The notes below the pieces were generated by a model. That model saw nothing but the letters and a program-made list of their open reading frames with translations, ran no database searches and had not been told where the DNA came from. Source: Bacteroidota bacterium (GTDB lineage: Bacteria; Bacteroidota; Ignavibacteria; Ignavibacteriales; Melioribacteraceae). From it: a DNA stretch of 64,000 nt. This document shows, one piece after another, positions 44,060-53,078 of this stretch (position 1 is its first letter; each line of letters opens with the position of its first letter). A program made the translations under genes and the position numbers. The stretch covers positions 1-64,000 of the forward strand of contig JAMCSN010000131.1 in NCBI GenBank assembly GCA_023381535.1, given 5' to 3'.

Positions 44060-46669
44060 TTATTTTAAAAGCACCATCTTTTTCGACTGAACAAAGTCAT
44101 GTACACGAATTGTATATACATAAACGCCGCTTGCAAGATTATGAGCGTCAAAACTAACTTCATAGGTTCCTGCTTTCTTAAGCTCGTTAACAAGGTTTGC
44201 AACTTCTCTGCCCAGCATATCATAGACCTTTAATGACACGAACCCATCCTGCGGGAGTTGATATTTAATAGTTGTAGAAGGGTTGAACGGATTGGGATAA
44301 TTGTCTTGCAATTCATATGTCATAATTTTTTCATGGTTCAGAGTTTCGCCTGCAATTTTAGCTTGTCTTGATAAATTACCAGGCACATAAACAAACCATC
44401 CGTAATTCGTTGGTAATGTGACTGAAAAAGATTGTGTCAAGCTGCCGGCGTAAAGATTTTGAAATCCGCTAACGCTTGCGTTCCAACTGAACCAACCGCT
44501 AGTTTGCGATAAAGTAAATGACCAGTTGTAGAAGGGACTACGATTAACCCAAATTATTATTCCGTTATCATAAGTGATTTTTACCTGAGACATGAAATCA
44601 GAAGACATATAATTATCCCAGCTTGAATAAAGGCTAATGTACTGTGATGCAGTGTAGGGACCGCTACCAGCATGATAATATTCAATTGAGCTAGGTGTTG
44701 CATTGGCAATAAGCAATTGAATTGGGTAAATATGCTTGTATTCCAATAGCGCTTGGTAAATAGTGTGGTCAACCACGTTTGATTTGGTTATTAATCCGCT
44801 ATGACCGTATGCTAATTCTGAAGCCATGTATATCCAAACCATACTGTCGGAGAGTGCTACATTGATATTTCCTTGTTTATATGTTGGTGCAAAAAAATCA
44901 CCACAATGTCCAACTCCATGGAATGCTGATTTTGAGTGCATCTTCGTTAAATCAAAATCTACAAACAGAGGGGCTTTATAACCATATAAATAATAATCTG
45001 CCGTGTGGAGTCGTGCTTCCAAATCATCAAAATAACCAACGTAAAGAAAATGATGGTGTCCCTCCCCCTGAACCGGACCAGAGTAATTACTCCTTAGATA
45101 ATCAGGTAATTTACGATACTTGTGCAGCACAAATTTAAAATAACTAGAGCTATCTTTATTAGCACTTGCATCGTAATCTACAAAATCTGATGGATTTGCT
45201 GCTGAATGCACATCTAGGTAACACCATGTTGGCAAATGGCCCGACATCTGAGATACTATTTGACCTGAACCATAATTTGTTAAATAGTAAGATGCTTTTC
45301 CAACATTGAAAACTCTGGAAGTGTCAGTTCCTGAACAACCACCTCTTGGCCAACTAAGATAGTATTGTCCGGATGAAGTTTTTACTAGATCGCCAGTGTG
45401 ATTACTATAGTCACTCCAGTTTGCATATGTATCTACGTAATTTTCATGCAATGCAAAACCATATCCTAATTTGTTCACGATAGTATCCCTTGTATCCATG
45501 AGTGGTTGATTACTAGTTGTATTGGTGCATGCGTTATTATAAGAACAGCTATCAGTCCCATTAACAAATGTGTTAGCTGGCAGGAATTGTGGGTAACCAC
45601 TATCAAATCCTTTGTTTTGATATGCCTTGATTATAACGTTAAGTCCATTCACACCCATTCTTTTCAAGAGACTCAACAATTTATAATTTCTATTATACTT
45701 TGCATCTCCGATTGCATATGGTTGATAACTAGAAGCTAAAGAAGAGATAGTATAATTACTACACACAGGAGGTTTATTTAACCACGTATAAGGGGGCCAA
45801 TAACATAGTACTGTTTTACTAGCTGCTTGAGTTTTGTAAGGTGCAGTTGGACCCACAAGGTTTGGTAAAACTTCATTAATATTTGATGAGACCGTCAAGT
45901 AAATAGTTTCTTTGAGAGTATTTCTGTTACCGTTTGTATTTTGATTATATTTTACCACTTGTGAAAATCTTATTGATTTTGTTGAAACATCTGGTGGAAC
46001 TGTATACTCACTTGGGTCAAAGGGATAGATTGTTGAACAATTTGTTGTTTCCCAGTTTACAAATAATGAAGTATATCCTTGATTACAATAAAGAATGTTA
46101 AATAGCGTTAGATATGGTATACGTACATTACGTGGATTATTAGCATTTTCACATCTATCGAAGTGAATCCCAGTTGCCTTAGTTGTGGAAGACGCATCAA
46201 CATTAATAATAAGCGTTTTCCCAGAAATTGTCATGTCATATCTGTAATCGATGAAATCAGTACCATACTGCATCCTCCAATAGCTAGTAACAGTATTACC
46301 AACGATTGTAGGATCTGGAGTTAGTCTTGTATAGGTAACTCCGACGTCCCAAGGTTTTCTTTCAGCTCCAGCTAACCAAGCAGTGATCCCTCCAACATAA
46401 CTTGGATAGAACCAATAGCCATCCGTTCCTAAAGTCTGAATCGCGTGGAATGTTGCACCACTATTGTAAGAATAGCCACCATTACTTTTCTCATATCTAT
46501 AAATTGTTGTACCGTTACAATTGAATTCATAAACATTTAGTACTGGGTTGTAAGAAACAGAATTTGTGCCAGTTGTTGATGGTATTGGTAATGTTTGAGC
46601 TAATAGACCCCCAAGATTTATTACGAAAATCATTAGCATCACTTGTAAATAAATATTTAGTTTTTTCAT
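44060..46669 (-). CDS. Large secreted protein with type IX secretion sorting domain
   Basis: The 869-residue protein has a signal peptide (MKKLNIYLQVMLMIFVINLG to about residue 25, then LAQTLP). Its last 80 residues are a T9SS type A domain: YPNPFNPSTTIKYQLPQDG, VYDMLGREVANLVNE, LASGVYVYTI and a final KKMVLLK. The body from 25 to about 780 is not recognised. It begins with beta-sandwich-like sequence and continues with a part that could be a TIM barrel (GHSGLIT, YFDDLEARLH, APLFVDFDLT), as in carbohydrate-active enzymes. It should be exported by the T9SS and anchored or released at the cell surface. An enzyme acting on the polysaccharide made here is possible but unproven. Confidence 0.8.
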   Translation of the reverse strand: MKKLNIYLQVMLMIFVINLGGLLAQTLPIPSTTGTNSVSYNPVLNVYEFNCNGTTIYRYEKSNGGYSYNSGATFHAIQTLGTDGYWFYPSYVGGITAWLAGAERKPWDVGVTYTRLTPDPTIVGNTVTSYWRMQYGTDFIDYRYDMTISGKTLIINVDASSTTKATGIHFDRCENANNPRNVRIPYLTLFNILYCNQGYTSLFVNWETTNCSTIYPFDPSEYTVPPDVSTKSIRFSQVVKYNQNTNGNRNTLKETIYLTVSSNINEVLPNLVGPTAPYKTQAASKTVLCYWPPYTWLNKPPVCSNYTISSLASSYQPYAIGDAKYNRNYKLLSLLKRMGVNGLNVIIKAYQNKGFDSGYPQFLPANTFVNGTDSCSYNNACTNTTSNQPLMDTRDTIVNKLGYGFALHENYVDTYANWSDYSNHTGDLVKTSSGQYYLSWPRGGCSGTDTSRVFNVGKASYYLTNYGSGQIVSQMSGHLPTWCYLDVHSAANPSDFVDYDASANKDSSSYFKFVLHKYRKLPDYLRSNYSGPVQGEGHHHFLYVGYFDDLEARLHTADYYLYGYKAPLFVDFDLTKMHSKSAFHGVGHCGDFFAPTYKQGNINVALSDSMVWIYMASELAYGHSGLITKSNVVDHTIYQALLEYKHIYPIQLLIANATPSSIEYYHAGSGPYTASQYISLYSSWDNYMSSDFMSQVKITYDNGIIIWVNRSPFYNWSFTLSQTSGWFSWNASVSGFQNLYAGSLTQSFSVTLPTNYGWFVYVPGNLSRQAKIAGETLNHEKIMTYELQDNYPNPFNPSTTIKYQLPQDGFVSLKVYDMLGREVANLVNELKKAGTYEVSFDAHNLASGVYVYTIRVHDFVQSKKMVLLK

Positions 46670-46748
46670 CGTCTTACCCCATAATAAATTAAGAAATATT
46701 ATTTAATTTTTTGCACCCATCTTTGATCTCGCTGGTTGAATGTTTTGT

Positions 46749-46769
46749 TTAAGCCATGAAAACCTCCTT
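46749..46769 (-). promoter_or_regulatory. Strong ribosome-binding site followed by a two-codon ORF
   Basis: On the minus strand AAGGAGG is followed five bases later by ATG GCT TAA, between the fibronectin-III gene and the T9SS-exported gene. The AAGGA is the loop of a 6-bp inverted repeat AAAACC/GGTTTT. It may be a translated mini-leader or the remnant of a deleted gene start. The downstream gene begins 80 bases further. Confidence 0.4.
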
Positions 46770-46826
46770 GGTTTTAATTATTAGTACTTTTTACGGAACC
46801 TCCACCAGTCACCCGAAGGGGGGTGG

Positions 46827-47453
46827 TCACTGCACTTTGCTAACAGCTTCGCTCCACGGACCAACGCCGTTTGTGTTTGCCGCTCTCACTCTGTAAAATA
46901 CTCTTACCCCTTTCAGAACTTCATCGTCAACAAAACTCGTCTTCTTTGTTGTCTTAAAGTTTTTCAGTTCGGGTATTGTGTTTGCATCTGCTGCATTCGC
47001 ACCCAACCCTTTTTGCCATTCGTAATAATCGGCGTTCGGGTCAACTTGCGTGCTTACTATAAATCCCTCTCCGTCGGTATCGTCTGCAAGAGTTGGAATT
47101 AATACTTTGGTAGGAACAGCTCTCGGTGCAGCGGGTTTTCTCTTCTTTATGTTATACTCAATCAACTTCTCCGGGTTATCTCCGTGAAATCCGTATGCAA
47201 GATTCTCAATCTTATCGGCAAGATTATTTGCCTCGTTGCTTAAGTTTCTTGCACCGGTAATTTTTAGTTGATACTGATTCTTGGATTCTTCCAGTTCGTT
47301 ATCCTTTGTGTCGATGCTGGCAATCATTTCATCAACTTTTTGAACTGTGACAGTTTGATCTGTCCAGAGTGAACTGTTTTTCTGCATCCCGGCTCTTGCC
47401 GAAACAAGGCGGGTTTTCGGATCACTTAGGTAACCGATCATTTTTACCTCCAT
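46827..47453 (-). CDS. Fibronectin type III domain protein
   Basis: The 208-residue protein has a helical N-terminal part (about 1-95, with LSNEANNLADKIENLAYGFH) and a fibronectin type III domain (about 105-208) that ends VFYRVRAANTNGVGPWSEAV, the classic FN3 strand G region. There is no signal peptide or membrane helix. Similar proteins of unknown role are common in Bacteroidota and Ignavibacteria. It is transcribed leftwards toward the T9SS gene, with a GC-rich inverted repeat just after its stop. Function unknown. Confidence 0.75.
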   Translation of the reverse strand: MEVKMIGYLSDPKTRLVSARAGMQKNSSLWTDQTVTVQKVDEMIASIDTKDNELEESKNQYQLKITGARNLSNEANNLADKIENLAYGFHGDNPEKLIEYNIKKRKPAAPRAVPTKVLIPTLADDTDGEGFIVSTQVDPNADYYEWQKGLGANAADANTIPELKNFKTTKKTSFVDDEVLKGVRVFYRVRAANTNGVGPWSEAVSKVQ

Positions 47454-48277
47454 TGCTGTTAGTTTGATATTTAGTTTATCTATTCAGAATAAACGGGAAT
47501 ATCTAATCCGGCAAAGAAAACTTAAAAAATCTTCGATTTTGAGCTAAATACGAATATTCCAATTCTAAATACCCTTATTTCTGTTTGGAACATGTTTATT
47601 TCGATTTAAAACAACCCTATTTCTATTTGGAATATTCGTGTTTCAATCTAAAATGCCCCTATTTCTTTTGGAAACACGCTTGTTTTAATTGGTTACATGT
47701 CTATTCCCATTTGAAATACACATGTTTCTATTTCTTACACACTTAATTCTATTAGATATAACCATGTTTTAAATTGAAGAAAACGTAAAACAATTTGAAA
47801 CATGAGAATTTCAATTCCTTACAGATGCGTTTCAATTTGCCTTGAGAATGTTTCCAATTGAATTACATCCGTTGTAAAAAGAAGTAAACTTGTTTCAAAA
47901 ACAATTTGAGAAAGATTTCTTGCTCATTAAAAACTTCCCGTAGTAATTTTAATCAGCTAACCCCTATTAATAAGGAAAAAGTTAGCCCCACATTCTGAGG
48001 TTAAAGTAACGCTAATAAGTTTGTCGGTCAAGTGGAAAATTGAGGAATACCTTCAAGAGTCGAAGATTTATCTTAACAACAGGCTATTTGTTGTTTAGAT
48101 TTATAATTATATTTTTCTTCCATTAGTTTGAAAAGAATTTCTTAAAGAGTTGTTAAAGCAAAAAAGACTGTTCTGATTTTCACGAAATTTGTTTAATGAT
48201 ACAAATAAAGTTTAACCAAGGTTGATTCCATCGAAAAAGTAACCAAAAATGTTTTCTCGCTTTCGGTTGGACAGGGA
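47454..48277. other. 824-bp non-coding region between divergent genes
   Basis: No gene or RNA can be recognised here. The main content is the array of 21-bp repeats (47534-47911). The rest (47912-48208) is AT-rich without obvious pattern. The last 70 bases carry an in-frame extension of the flippase without a normal start codon (see that gene). Confidence 0.6.
47534..47911. repeat. About eighteen degenerate 21-bp dyad repeats, exact period
   Basis: Units start at 47534 + 21n. Their consensus is TRTTTCNATTTGRAAYA plus four variable bases; the TGTTTC...GAAACA core is a dyad. Examples: TATTTCTATTTGGAATATTC, TGTTTCAATCTAAAATGCCC, TATTCCCATTTGAAATACAC and CGTTTCAATTTGCCTTGAGA. The period never drifts across 18 units although the bases do, so spacing is more conserved than sequence. 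Twenty-one bases is two turns of B-DNA, so all sites face one side of the helix. The first and last units are the weakest. Confidence 0.82.
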
Positions 48278-49684
48278 ATGGCGTTCATCCTAAATGTTAT
48301 TGCCATTGTGCTTGCCGCTCGGTTCCTAGGCGTTGAAAACTTCGGCACGTTTAGCAGCGTACTCGCTATAGTTGGAATTCTTTCAAAGTTTGTTGATTTC
48401 GGCATTGAACCAATAGTCTTTCGTGAGTTCTCTAAAGACAAAGAAAATTTTCATCTGTTTAGCAGCGCTCTTTCGTTACGATTTGTTCTATTCCTAATCC
48501 TTGTTATTATATTTAACATAGTAGCACCATTTCTAAAATATTCATCAAGTGAGATTTTATTAACGAATATTTTATTCACTACGATAGTCATTTCGATGAA
48601 AACCGTGAACGTTAGGGATCTCCTTGCAACGCCGTTCAAAGTAAATCTCAAAATGCATTATCCAATGACACTCTCGATTTTGGATAATCTTATACTTCTT
48701 ATAATGGTCCTTTATATTCCTTTCACTAAGGATGCTGTTTTGTATTTTGTGATTGCTTATTCTGTTTCTAATGTGCCGGGATTTGTACTGTCGTTCCATT
48801 ATTTGAAGAAGAAATTTGGTTACAAGTTTGAAGCAACACTTCATCGTGCTTTTTGGCTGTTGAAGGAATCGCTCCCACTTTTTGGTTTTGCGATCCTAAC
48901 CACGATATTTATGCAGATCGATATTGTTATTCTTAATTATTATAAAGGTGCGTTCGATGTTGGAATTTATTCTGCCGGCATACGGTTAACTATGCCCTTG
49001 AATATCATTCCGGGTGCAATTGTAACAACGGTATTTCCCATTCTGGTTAAGAGAATGACAGACCATGTCGGTTCGGATTTTCTTTCCAATATGGTAGTGA
49101 AGCTTTTGTACTTCATAGCATTTGTAATCGCAGCCGTCTTTACATTTGAATCTGGTTCTCTTGTTCATCTGATCTTTGGTAGTGATTATGCGTCAACTTC
49201 ATTGCCTTCATCCATTCTTTATTGGTGCCAAATCTTTTTGTTTTTCACTCACTATACTTTAGCAGTGCTGGTAGCAAAGAATAAGCAGTTCTACAATTTT
49301 ATTTGCGGCGCAATTCAAGTCATTGTTAATCTCAGTGCCAACTTTATGTTAATACCAAAATATTCTTTTCTTGGCGCTGCTCTGGCTAAGTTGTTTGCCA
49401 GCTTCGCATCGTTTGTCTTCATTATTTTTGCACTAAATAAATTTGGGTACAGACCTTCGATTGGAAGATATAAAGTTTTGGGCTGGTCGGTGTTGATGTG
49501 CATCGGCTTGTATTTGCTTTCGTTCCTTCCGTTAATACCTTATTTGGTTTTGTCTCCATTTCTAATTGCGTTCATAACGCTCGGTATAAGATTGTTCGGC
49601 AAAGAGGAACTCGTGATCTTTTTCAAACTTCTTAACAAAGAAGAACTTGGAAATAGATTGATAGAAAAATATAACCTCGCTTAA
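48278..49684 (+). CDS. Polysaccharide flippase (second of three)
   Basis: A membrane protein of the oligosaccharide flippase family with about 12-14 helices. AARFLGVENFGTFSSVLAI is the typical first-helix pair. Length from this ATG is 468. In the same frame, codons 48209-48277 encode SLTKVDSIEKVTKNVFSLSVG, and the part from EKVTKNVFSLSVGQG matches the usual N-terminus of this family. That stretch has no ATG, GTG or TTG; only GTT at 48221 would be suitably placed. The true start may be a rare codon, or the original start was lost. It lies between the 21-bp array and the convergent TIM-barrel-like gene. Confidence 0.82.
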   Translation: MAFILNVIAIVLAARFLGVENFGTFSSVLAIVGILSKFVDFGIEPIVFREFSKDKENFHLFSSALSLRFVLFLILVIIFNIVAPFLKYSSSEILLTNILFTTIVISMKTVNVRDLLATPFKVNLKMHYPMTLSILDNLILLIMVLYIPFTKDAVLYFVIAYSVSNVPGFVLSFHYLKKKFGYKFEATLHRAFWLLKESLPLFGFAILTTIFMQIDIVILNYYKGAFDVGIYSAGIRLTMPLNIIPGAIVTTVFPILVKRMTDHVGSDFLSNMVVKLLYFIAFVIAAVFTFESGSLVHLIFGSDYASTSLPSSILYWCQIFLFFTHYTLAVLVAKNKQFYNFICGAIQVIVNLSANFMLIPKYSFLGAALAKLFASFASFVFIIFALNKFGYRPSIGRYKVLGWSVLMCIGLYLLSFLPLIPYLVLSPFLIAFITLGIRLFGKEELVIFFKLLNKEELGNRLIEKYNLA

Positions 49685-49692
49685 ACAAAAAA

Positions 49693-50514
49693 TTAGTTGC
49701 CGGGACTTTGCTTTTTGAGTTTCATAAAACCAAACTCAACTGCCGCCTCGCAAAATTTTTCATAGTTGCTGTTGCTGACTTCCTTTCCTTCTTCAATTGG
49801 CTCGAGAGCATAAAACCAAATGGAATTAAATCCTAATTCTTTCGCAGACTTTAACAATGTTCGGTATTCGTTAGAATCTTGTTCGGCGCTAATCCAGACC
49901 AGCGAGAATTTTTCTCCAAGATATTGTTTCCACTCCGACCACGTTTTAGCCTGATCAAATCCCATTTTCTCTTTCTCACCGTAGCCGCTGTACATAATTT
50001 CATCGGCTGTTTTCAATAAACGAGCAGCTTTTCTTTCATCCAGCTCACTTGCAATAATCTTGGCAAAAGGGTAGAGCCCATCGTTACTAAGGTCGGTAAT
50101 CAATTTTAAAAACTGTATAAATGATTGTTCTCTGCTTATCGGCTCGTCGAAATAATAAGCCCACAATTTCCCAAGTCTCAGAATTCTTTCCAGCAGAAGA
50201 TTTCTTTCATTATCGGAATTAGGCAAAATGATCTGGTGCATGATGTGAAGCGAATCAAATCCTGCATTGCCCAGTAATTTTTTTTCATTTACGCCGTAAA
50301 TTTCGGCAAGAAGAACGTAGTTAAATCCCCACCGTTCGTTAAGTTCTTTCATGCTGCCGACGGATTTGAATCGATCATTATGCGGCCATATGCCGACAAT
50401 TTTACCCTCCGCTGCTTCATATTTTCCAACGGATGATGATTGAGCACGCACAGAAATCGGGACTAGCATAATTGTGAATAAGAATATGTAAATGTACTTC
50501 ATAGACTGTGACAT
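49693..50514 (-). CDS. Secreted protein of unknown function, possible TIM-barrel
   Basis: Not a recognised family. The start at 50514 gives MSQSMKYIYIFLFTIMLVPI, a clear signal peptide ending AQ, and a GAGG lies six bases before this ATG; an upstream in-frame ATG at 50547 lacks such a site. The mature 250 residues alternate helices and short strands (FNYVLLAEIYG, GKLWAYYFDEP, FSLVWISAEQD, FNSIWFYALEP), with acidic residues at strand ends, as in glycoside-hydrolase-like barrels. It probably acts in the periplasm on polysaccharide. This is inference. Confidence 0.7.
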   Translation of the reverse strand: MSQSMKYIYIFLFTIMLVPISVRAQSSSVGKYEAAEGKIVGIWPHNDRFKSVGSMKELNERWGFNYVLLAEIYGVNEKKLLGNAGFDSLHIMHQIILPNSDNERNLLLERILRLGKLWAYYFDEPISREQSFIQFLKLITDLSNDGLYPFAKIIASELDERKAARLLKTADEIMYSGYGEKEKMGFDQAKTWSEWKQYLGEKFSLVWISAEQDSNEYRTLLKSAKELGFNSIWFYALEPIEEGKEVSNSNYEKFCEAAVEFGFMKLKKQSPGN

Positions 50515-50673
50515 AATTGACCTCGTGTTGGACAAAAATGTAATCATAAAATAAAGATTAAATCATAAATTGATAAGAGTTATATTTGATGCAAATTTTT
50601 TTCACTTTTGCCTTTGTAACACAAAATAGTTATGTAACAAAGAAACATCATTAACCACAGGGTGATTTGACAA

Positions 50674-51840
50674 TTGCTGGCTAATAGAGATATAATAATA
50701 TTTAGTGACGATTGGGGACGACTACCTTCAACGCTTCAGCATATTGCCAAAGAGTTATTAAAAGAAAATAGAATATTCTGGATAGGCTCGCTTGGATTAC
50801 GCAAACCGAATCTTAATTTAAAAGATTTCAAACGGGCGGCTAACAAGCTGGTACACGTTTTTTCAAAAAAAGAATCTTCAAATAGCGCAGAACAAAAATC
50901 TCCAAACCAACTTCATCCGTTCGTCATTCCTTTTCACAATTATAAAGCGATCCGTTACTTCAATAAAAGAAGTCTGAAGAAAAAATTATTCCGTGAAATA
51001 GAAATTCATAAAATAGTTAATCCGGTTTTGCTTACCTCGTCTCCTCTGGTCTCGGATATATTAGGAGAGATTGGTGAAAGCTCGTCGCATTATTTTTGTC
51101 TTGATGATTATTCTAAATTAGAAGGCACTTTTAAAGAGCTTGTTGATTTTGAACGTGAACTGCTTCAAAAAGTGGATACAAGCTTTTCCGTTTCAGACTT
51201 TTTGGTTGAAACAAGAAAACCTTCAAACGGAAAAAGTTATTTTCTACCTCAAGGTGTGGACTGTGAGCATTTTCAAAAACGGATTGATCAAATTCCGGCT
51301 GAGATAGCAAACATACCTAAACCTGTCGTTGGTTTTTTTGGCTTGATATCCGAATGGATAAATTTACAAGTGATTGAAAAATGTGTGAAAACATATCCAC
51401 AATACTCTTTCATTTTAATCGGGAAGTCTTTGCGCAATTTGGATTCGCTAAAACAATTCAAAAATTTTTTCTACTTGGACGAAATCAAATATTCTATTCT
51501 TCCCAATTATGCTTCGATATTCGATTTGGGATTAATTCCTTTCGAGGTGAATGAACTGACGATTGCCGCAAATCCGCTTAAACTGCTGGAGTATTTGTCT
51601 CTGGGAATTCCCGTCTTGTCTTCCGATTTACCCGAGGTTAGAAAATTTAGCGACCTGGTGTTTGTGGCTAAGGAAGATAATGAATTTGTGGAGTTGATAA
51701 AGAGGGCAATTGAAGATAATTTACCAAATCGAAATAGGAAAAGAATCGAGAAGGCACGTGAATATTCATGGGCATCTATTGCGGAACGCATTTCGGATAT
51801 AATTCAGAGAACCGAGTTGGAAAAGAAAAATAACTTCTAA
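50674..51840 (+). CDS. Glycosyltransferase, GT4/TuaH-like
   Basis: A GT-B fold protein of 388 residues. The donor domain has VVGFFGLISEWINLQVIEKC near 222 and NPLKLLEYLSLGIPVLSSDL near 308. The N-terminus IIIFSDDWGRLPSTLQHIAK resembles TuaH-type proteins. The start is TTG at 50674, where the family begins; no ATG is available in frame for 60 residues. The stop (TAA) and the next ATG overlap by one base. Donor unknown. Confidence 0.82.
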   Translation: MLANRDIIIFSDDWGRLPSTLQHIAKELLKENRIFWIGSLGLRKPNLNLKDFKRAANKLVHVFSKKESSNSAEQKSPNQLHPFVIPFHNYKAIRYFNKRSLKKKLFREIEIHKIVNPVLLTSSPLVSDILGEIGESSSHYFCLDDYSKLEGTFKELVDFERELLQKVDTSFSVSDFLVETRKPSNGKSYFLPQGVDCEHFQKRIDQIPAEIANIPKPVVGFFGLISEWINLQVIEKCVKTYPQYSFILIGKSLRNLDSLKQFKNFFYLDEIKYSILPNYASIFDLGLIPFEVNELTIAANPLKLLEYLSLGIPVLSSDLPEVRKFSDLVFVAKEDNEFVELIKRAIEDNLPNRNRKRIEKAREYSWASIAERISDIIQRTELEKKNNF

Positions 51841-53078
51841 TGAAAAAATTTGTAATCGTTACTCAATATTATCCGCCTGAGATTGGCGGCGGTTCTCAAA
51901 GAAGCGTCGGCTTTGCAGAGGGATTGCGCGATCTGGGAATGGATATAATTGTAGTTACGCCTTACCCAAGTTATTTGATGAGTAAGCATGAAGTAAAAAC
52001 AAGTTTTAAACTTTACGAAAAAATAGAAGAAGACGGTTATACAATCTACCGGACATTTGTGTATGCGTCCGATAGGGGAAATTATATCAAGAGAATTCTC
52101 TATTACGGTTCGTTCATGCTTTCGTCGCTAATTGTGATGTTATTTAAAATTGGAAAGATTGATTACATACTTACAATAGCCCCGCCGTTGTTTACCGGAA
52201 TCACCGGAGTGTTTGCAAAGAAGTTTAAGAAATCGAAATTCTTTTTTGATATAGGCGATCTCTGGCCGGAATCGGCAACAGCGCTTGGATATCTTAAGAG
52301 TGATTCAATAATCAAGTTCGCGCAAAGGCTGGAACATTGGATTTACCGACACACCGATATGGTGAATGTTGTTACAAAGCTAACCAATGAACGATTATCG
52401 AAGAGTCACTCGTATATCAAGAAAATTTTGTACGTACCGAATTTTGTTAACACGGATTTAATAAAGCATGAACCGCGTGATGCGGCACTGGTTGAAAAAT
52501 ATCAGCTTCGGGACAAATTAGTTTTTGGTTACGCCGGCAATATCGGTAGCGCACAAGGTCTGAAAATTATTACCGAAGCTGCCAAATTAACCCGGGACTA
52601 CAAAGAGGTTGTCTATTTTATTATCGGTGACGGAGTTGAAAAAGAATTAATCGAGAAAGAAATTAAAACCAATAACTTGACGAACGTAATATTGATCCCT
52701 CCGGTTTCCAGAACTGACGTCATTAAATATATAATGCTGTTTGATGTAATGATCATCCCGCTTGTTCACCGCGAAATTTTTAAGATTACAATTCCATCTA
52801 AACTTTATGAAAGTATGGCTGCCGAAATTCCGGTACTTCTTTGCGTTGACGGCGAAGCAAGAAAAATTATGGAAGAAGCAAACTGTGGAATGTTTGTTGA
52901 GCCGGAGAATGCGCAAATGCTTTCGGAAAAAGTAATTTTCTTCCGCAACAATAAAAGTGCGATTAAAGACCTCGGAAAGAATGGACGTACTGAAGCTTAT
53001 AATAACTTTTCGCGAAAGTTCGTTGTAAAAAGATTCTATGATGAACTATTAAAATTGAGCAATATAAATGAAGTATGA
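51840..53078 (+). CDS. Glycosyltransferase family 4, WcaI/WbuB-like
   Basis: A 412-residue GT-B enzyme. VTQYYPPEIGGGSQRSVGFA is the N-terminal signature, FFDIGDLWPESATALGYLK lies near 137, and IPSKLYESMAAEIPVLLCVD near 320 is the donor site with the conserved Glu. Members include GlcNAc and fucosamine transferases in O-antigen and colanic acid loci. It overlaps the next gene (LhgO-like) by 11 bp, a tight coupling worth noting because that product is a dehydrogenase. Confidence 0.88.
   Translation: MKKFVIVTQYYPPEIGGGSQRSVGFAEGLRDLGMDIIVVTPYPSYLMSKHEVKTSFKLYEKIEEDGYTIYRTFVYASDRGNYIKRILYYGSFMLSSLIVMLFKIGKIDYILTIAPPLFTGITGVFAKKFKKSKFFFDIGDLWPESATALGYLKSDSIIKFAQRLEHWIYRHTDMVNVVTKLTNERLSKSHSYIKKILYVPNFVNTDLIKHEPRDAALVEKYQLRDKLVFGYAGNIGSAQGLKIITEAAKLTRDYKEVVYFIIGDGVEKELIEKEIKTNNLTNVILIPPVSRTDVIKYIMLFDVMIIPLVHREIFKITIPSKLYESMAAEIPVLLCVDGEARKIMEEANCGMFVEPENAQMLSEKVIFFRNNKSAIKDLGKNGRTEAYNNFSRKFVVKRFYDELLKLSNINEV

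Noticed and set aside
44881..45138. Plus-strand open frame opposite the T9SS-exported protein gene
   Set aside because: Antisense shadow without ribosome-binding site or recognisable product.
46790..46830. GC-rich inverted repeat after the FN3 gene as a terminator
   Set aside because: The stem is imperfect and no T-run follows on the minus strand.
47534..47911. 21-bp array as a CRISPR array
   Set aside because: There are no conserved repeats separated by unique spacers of 25-40 bp; the whole unit is one degenerate 21-bp dyad, and no cas gene is near.
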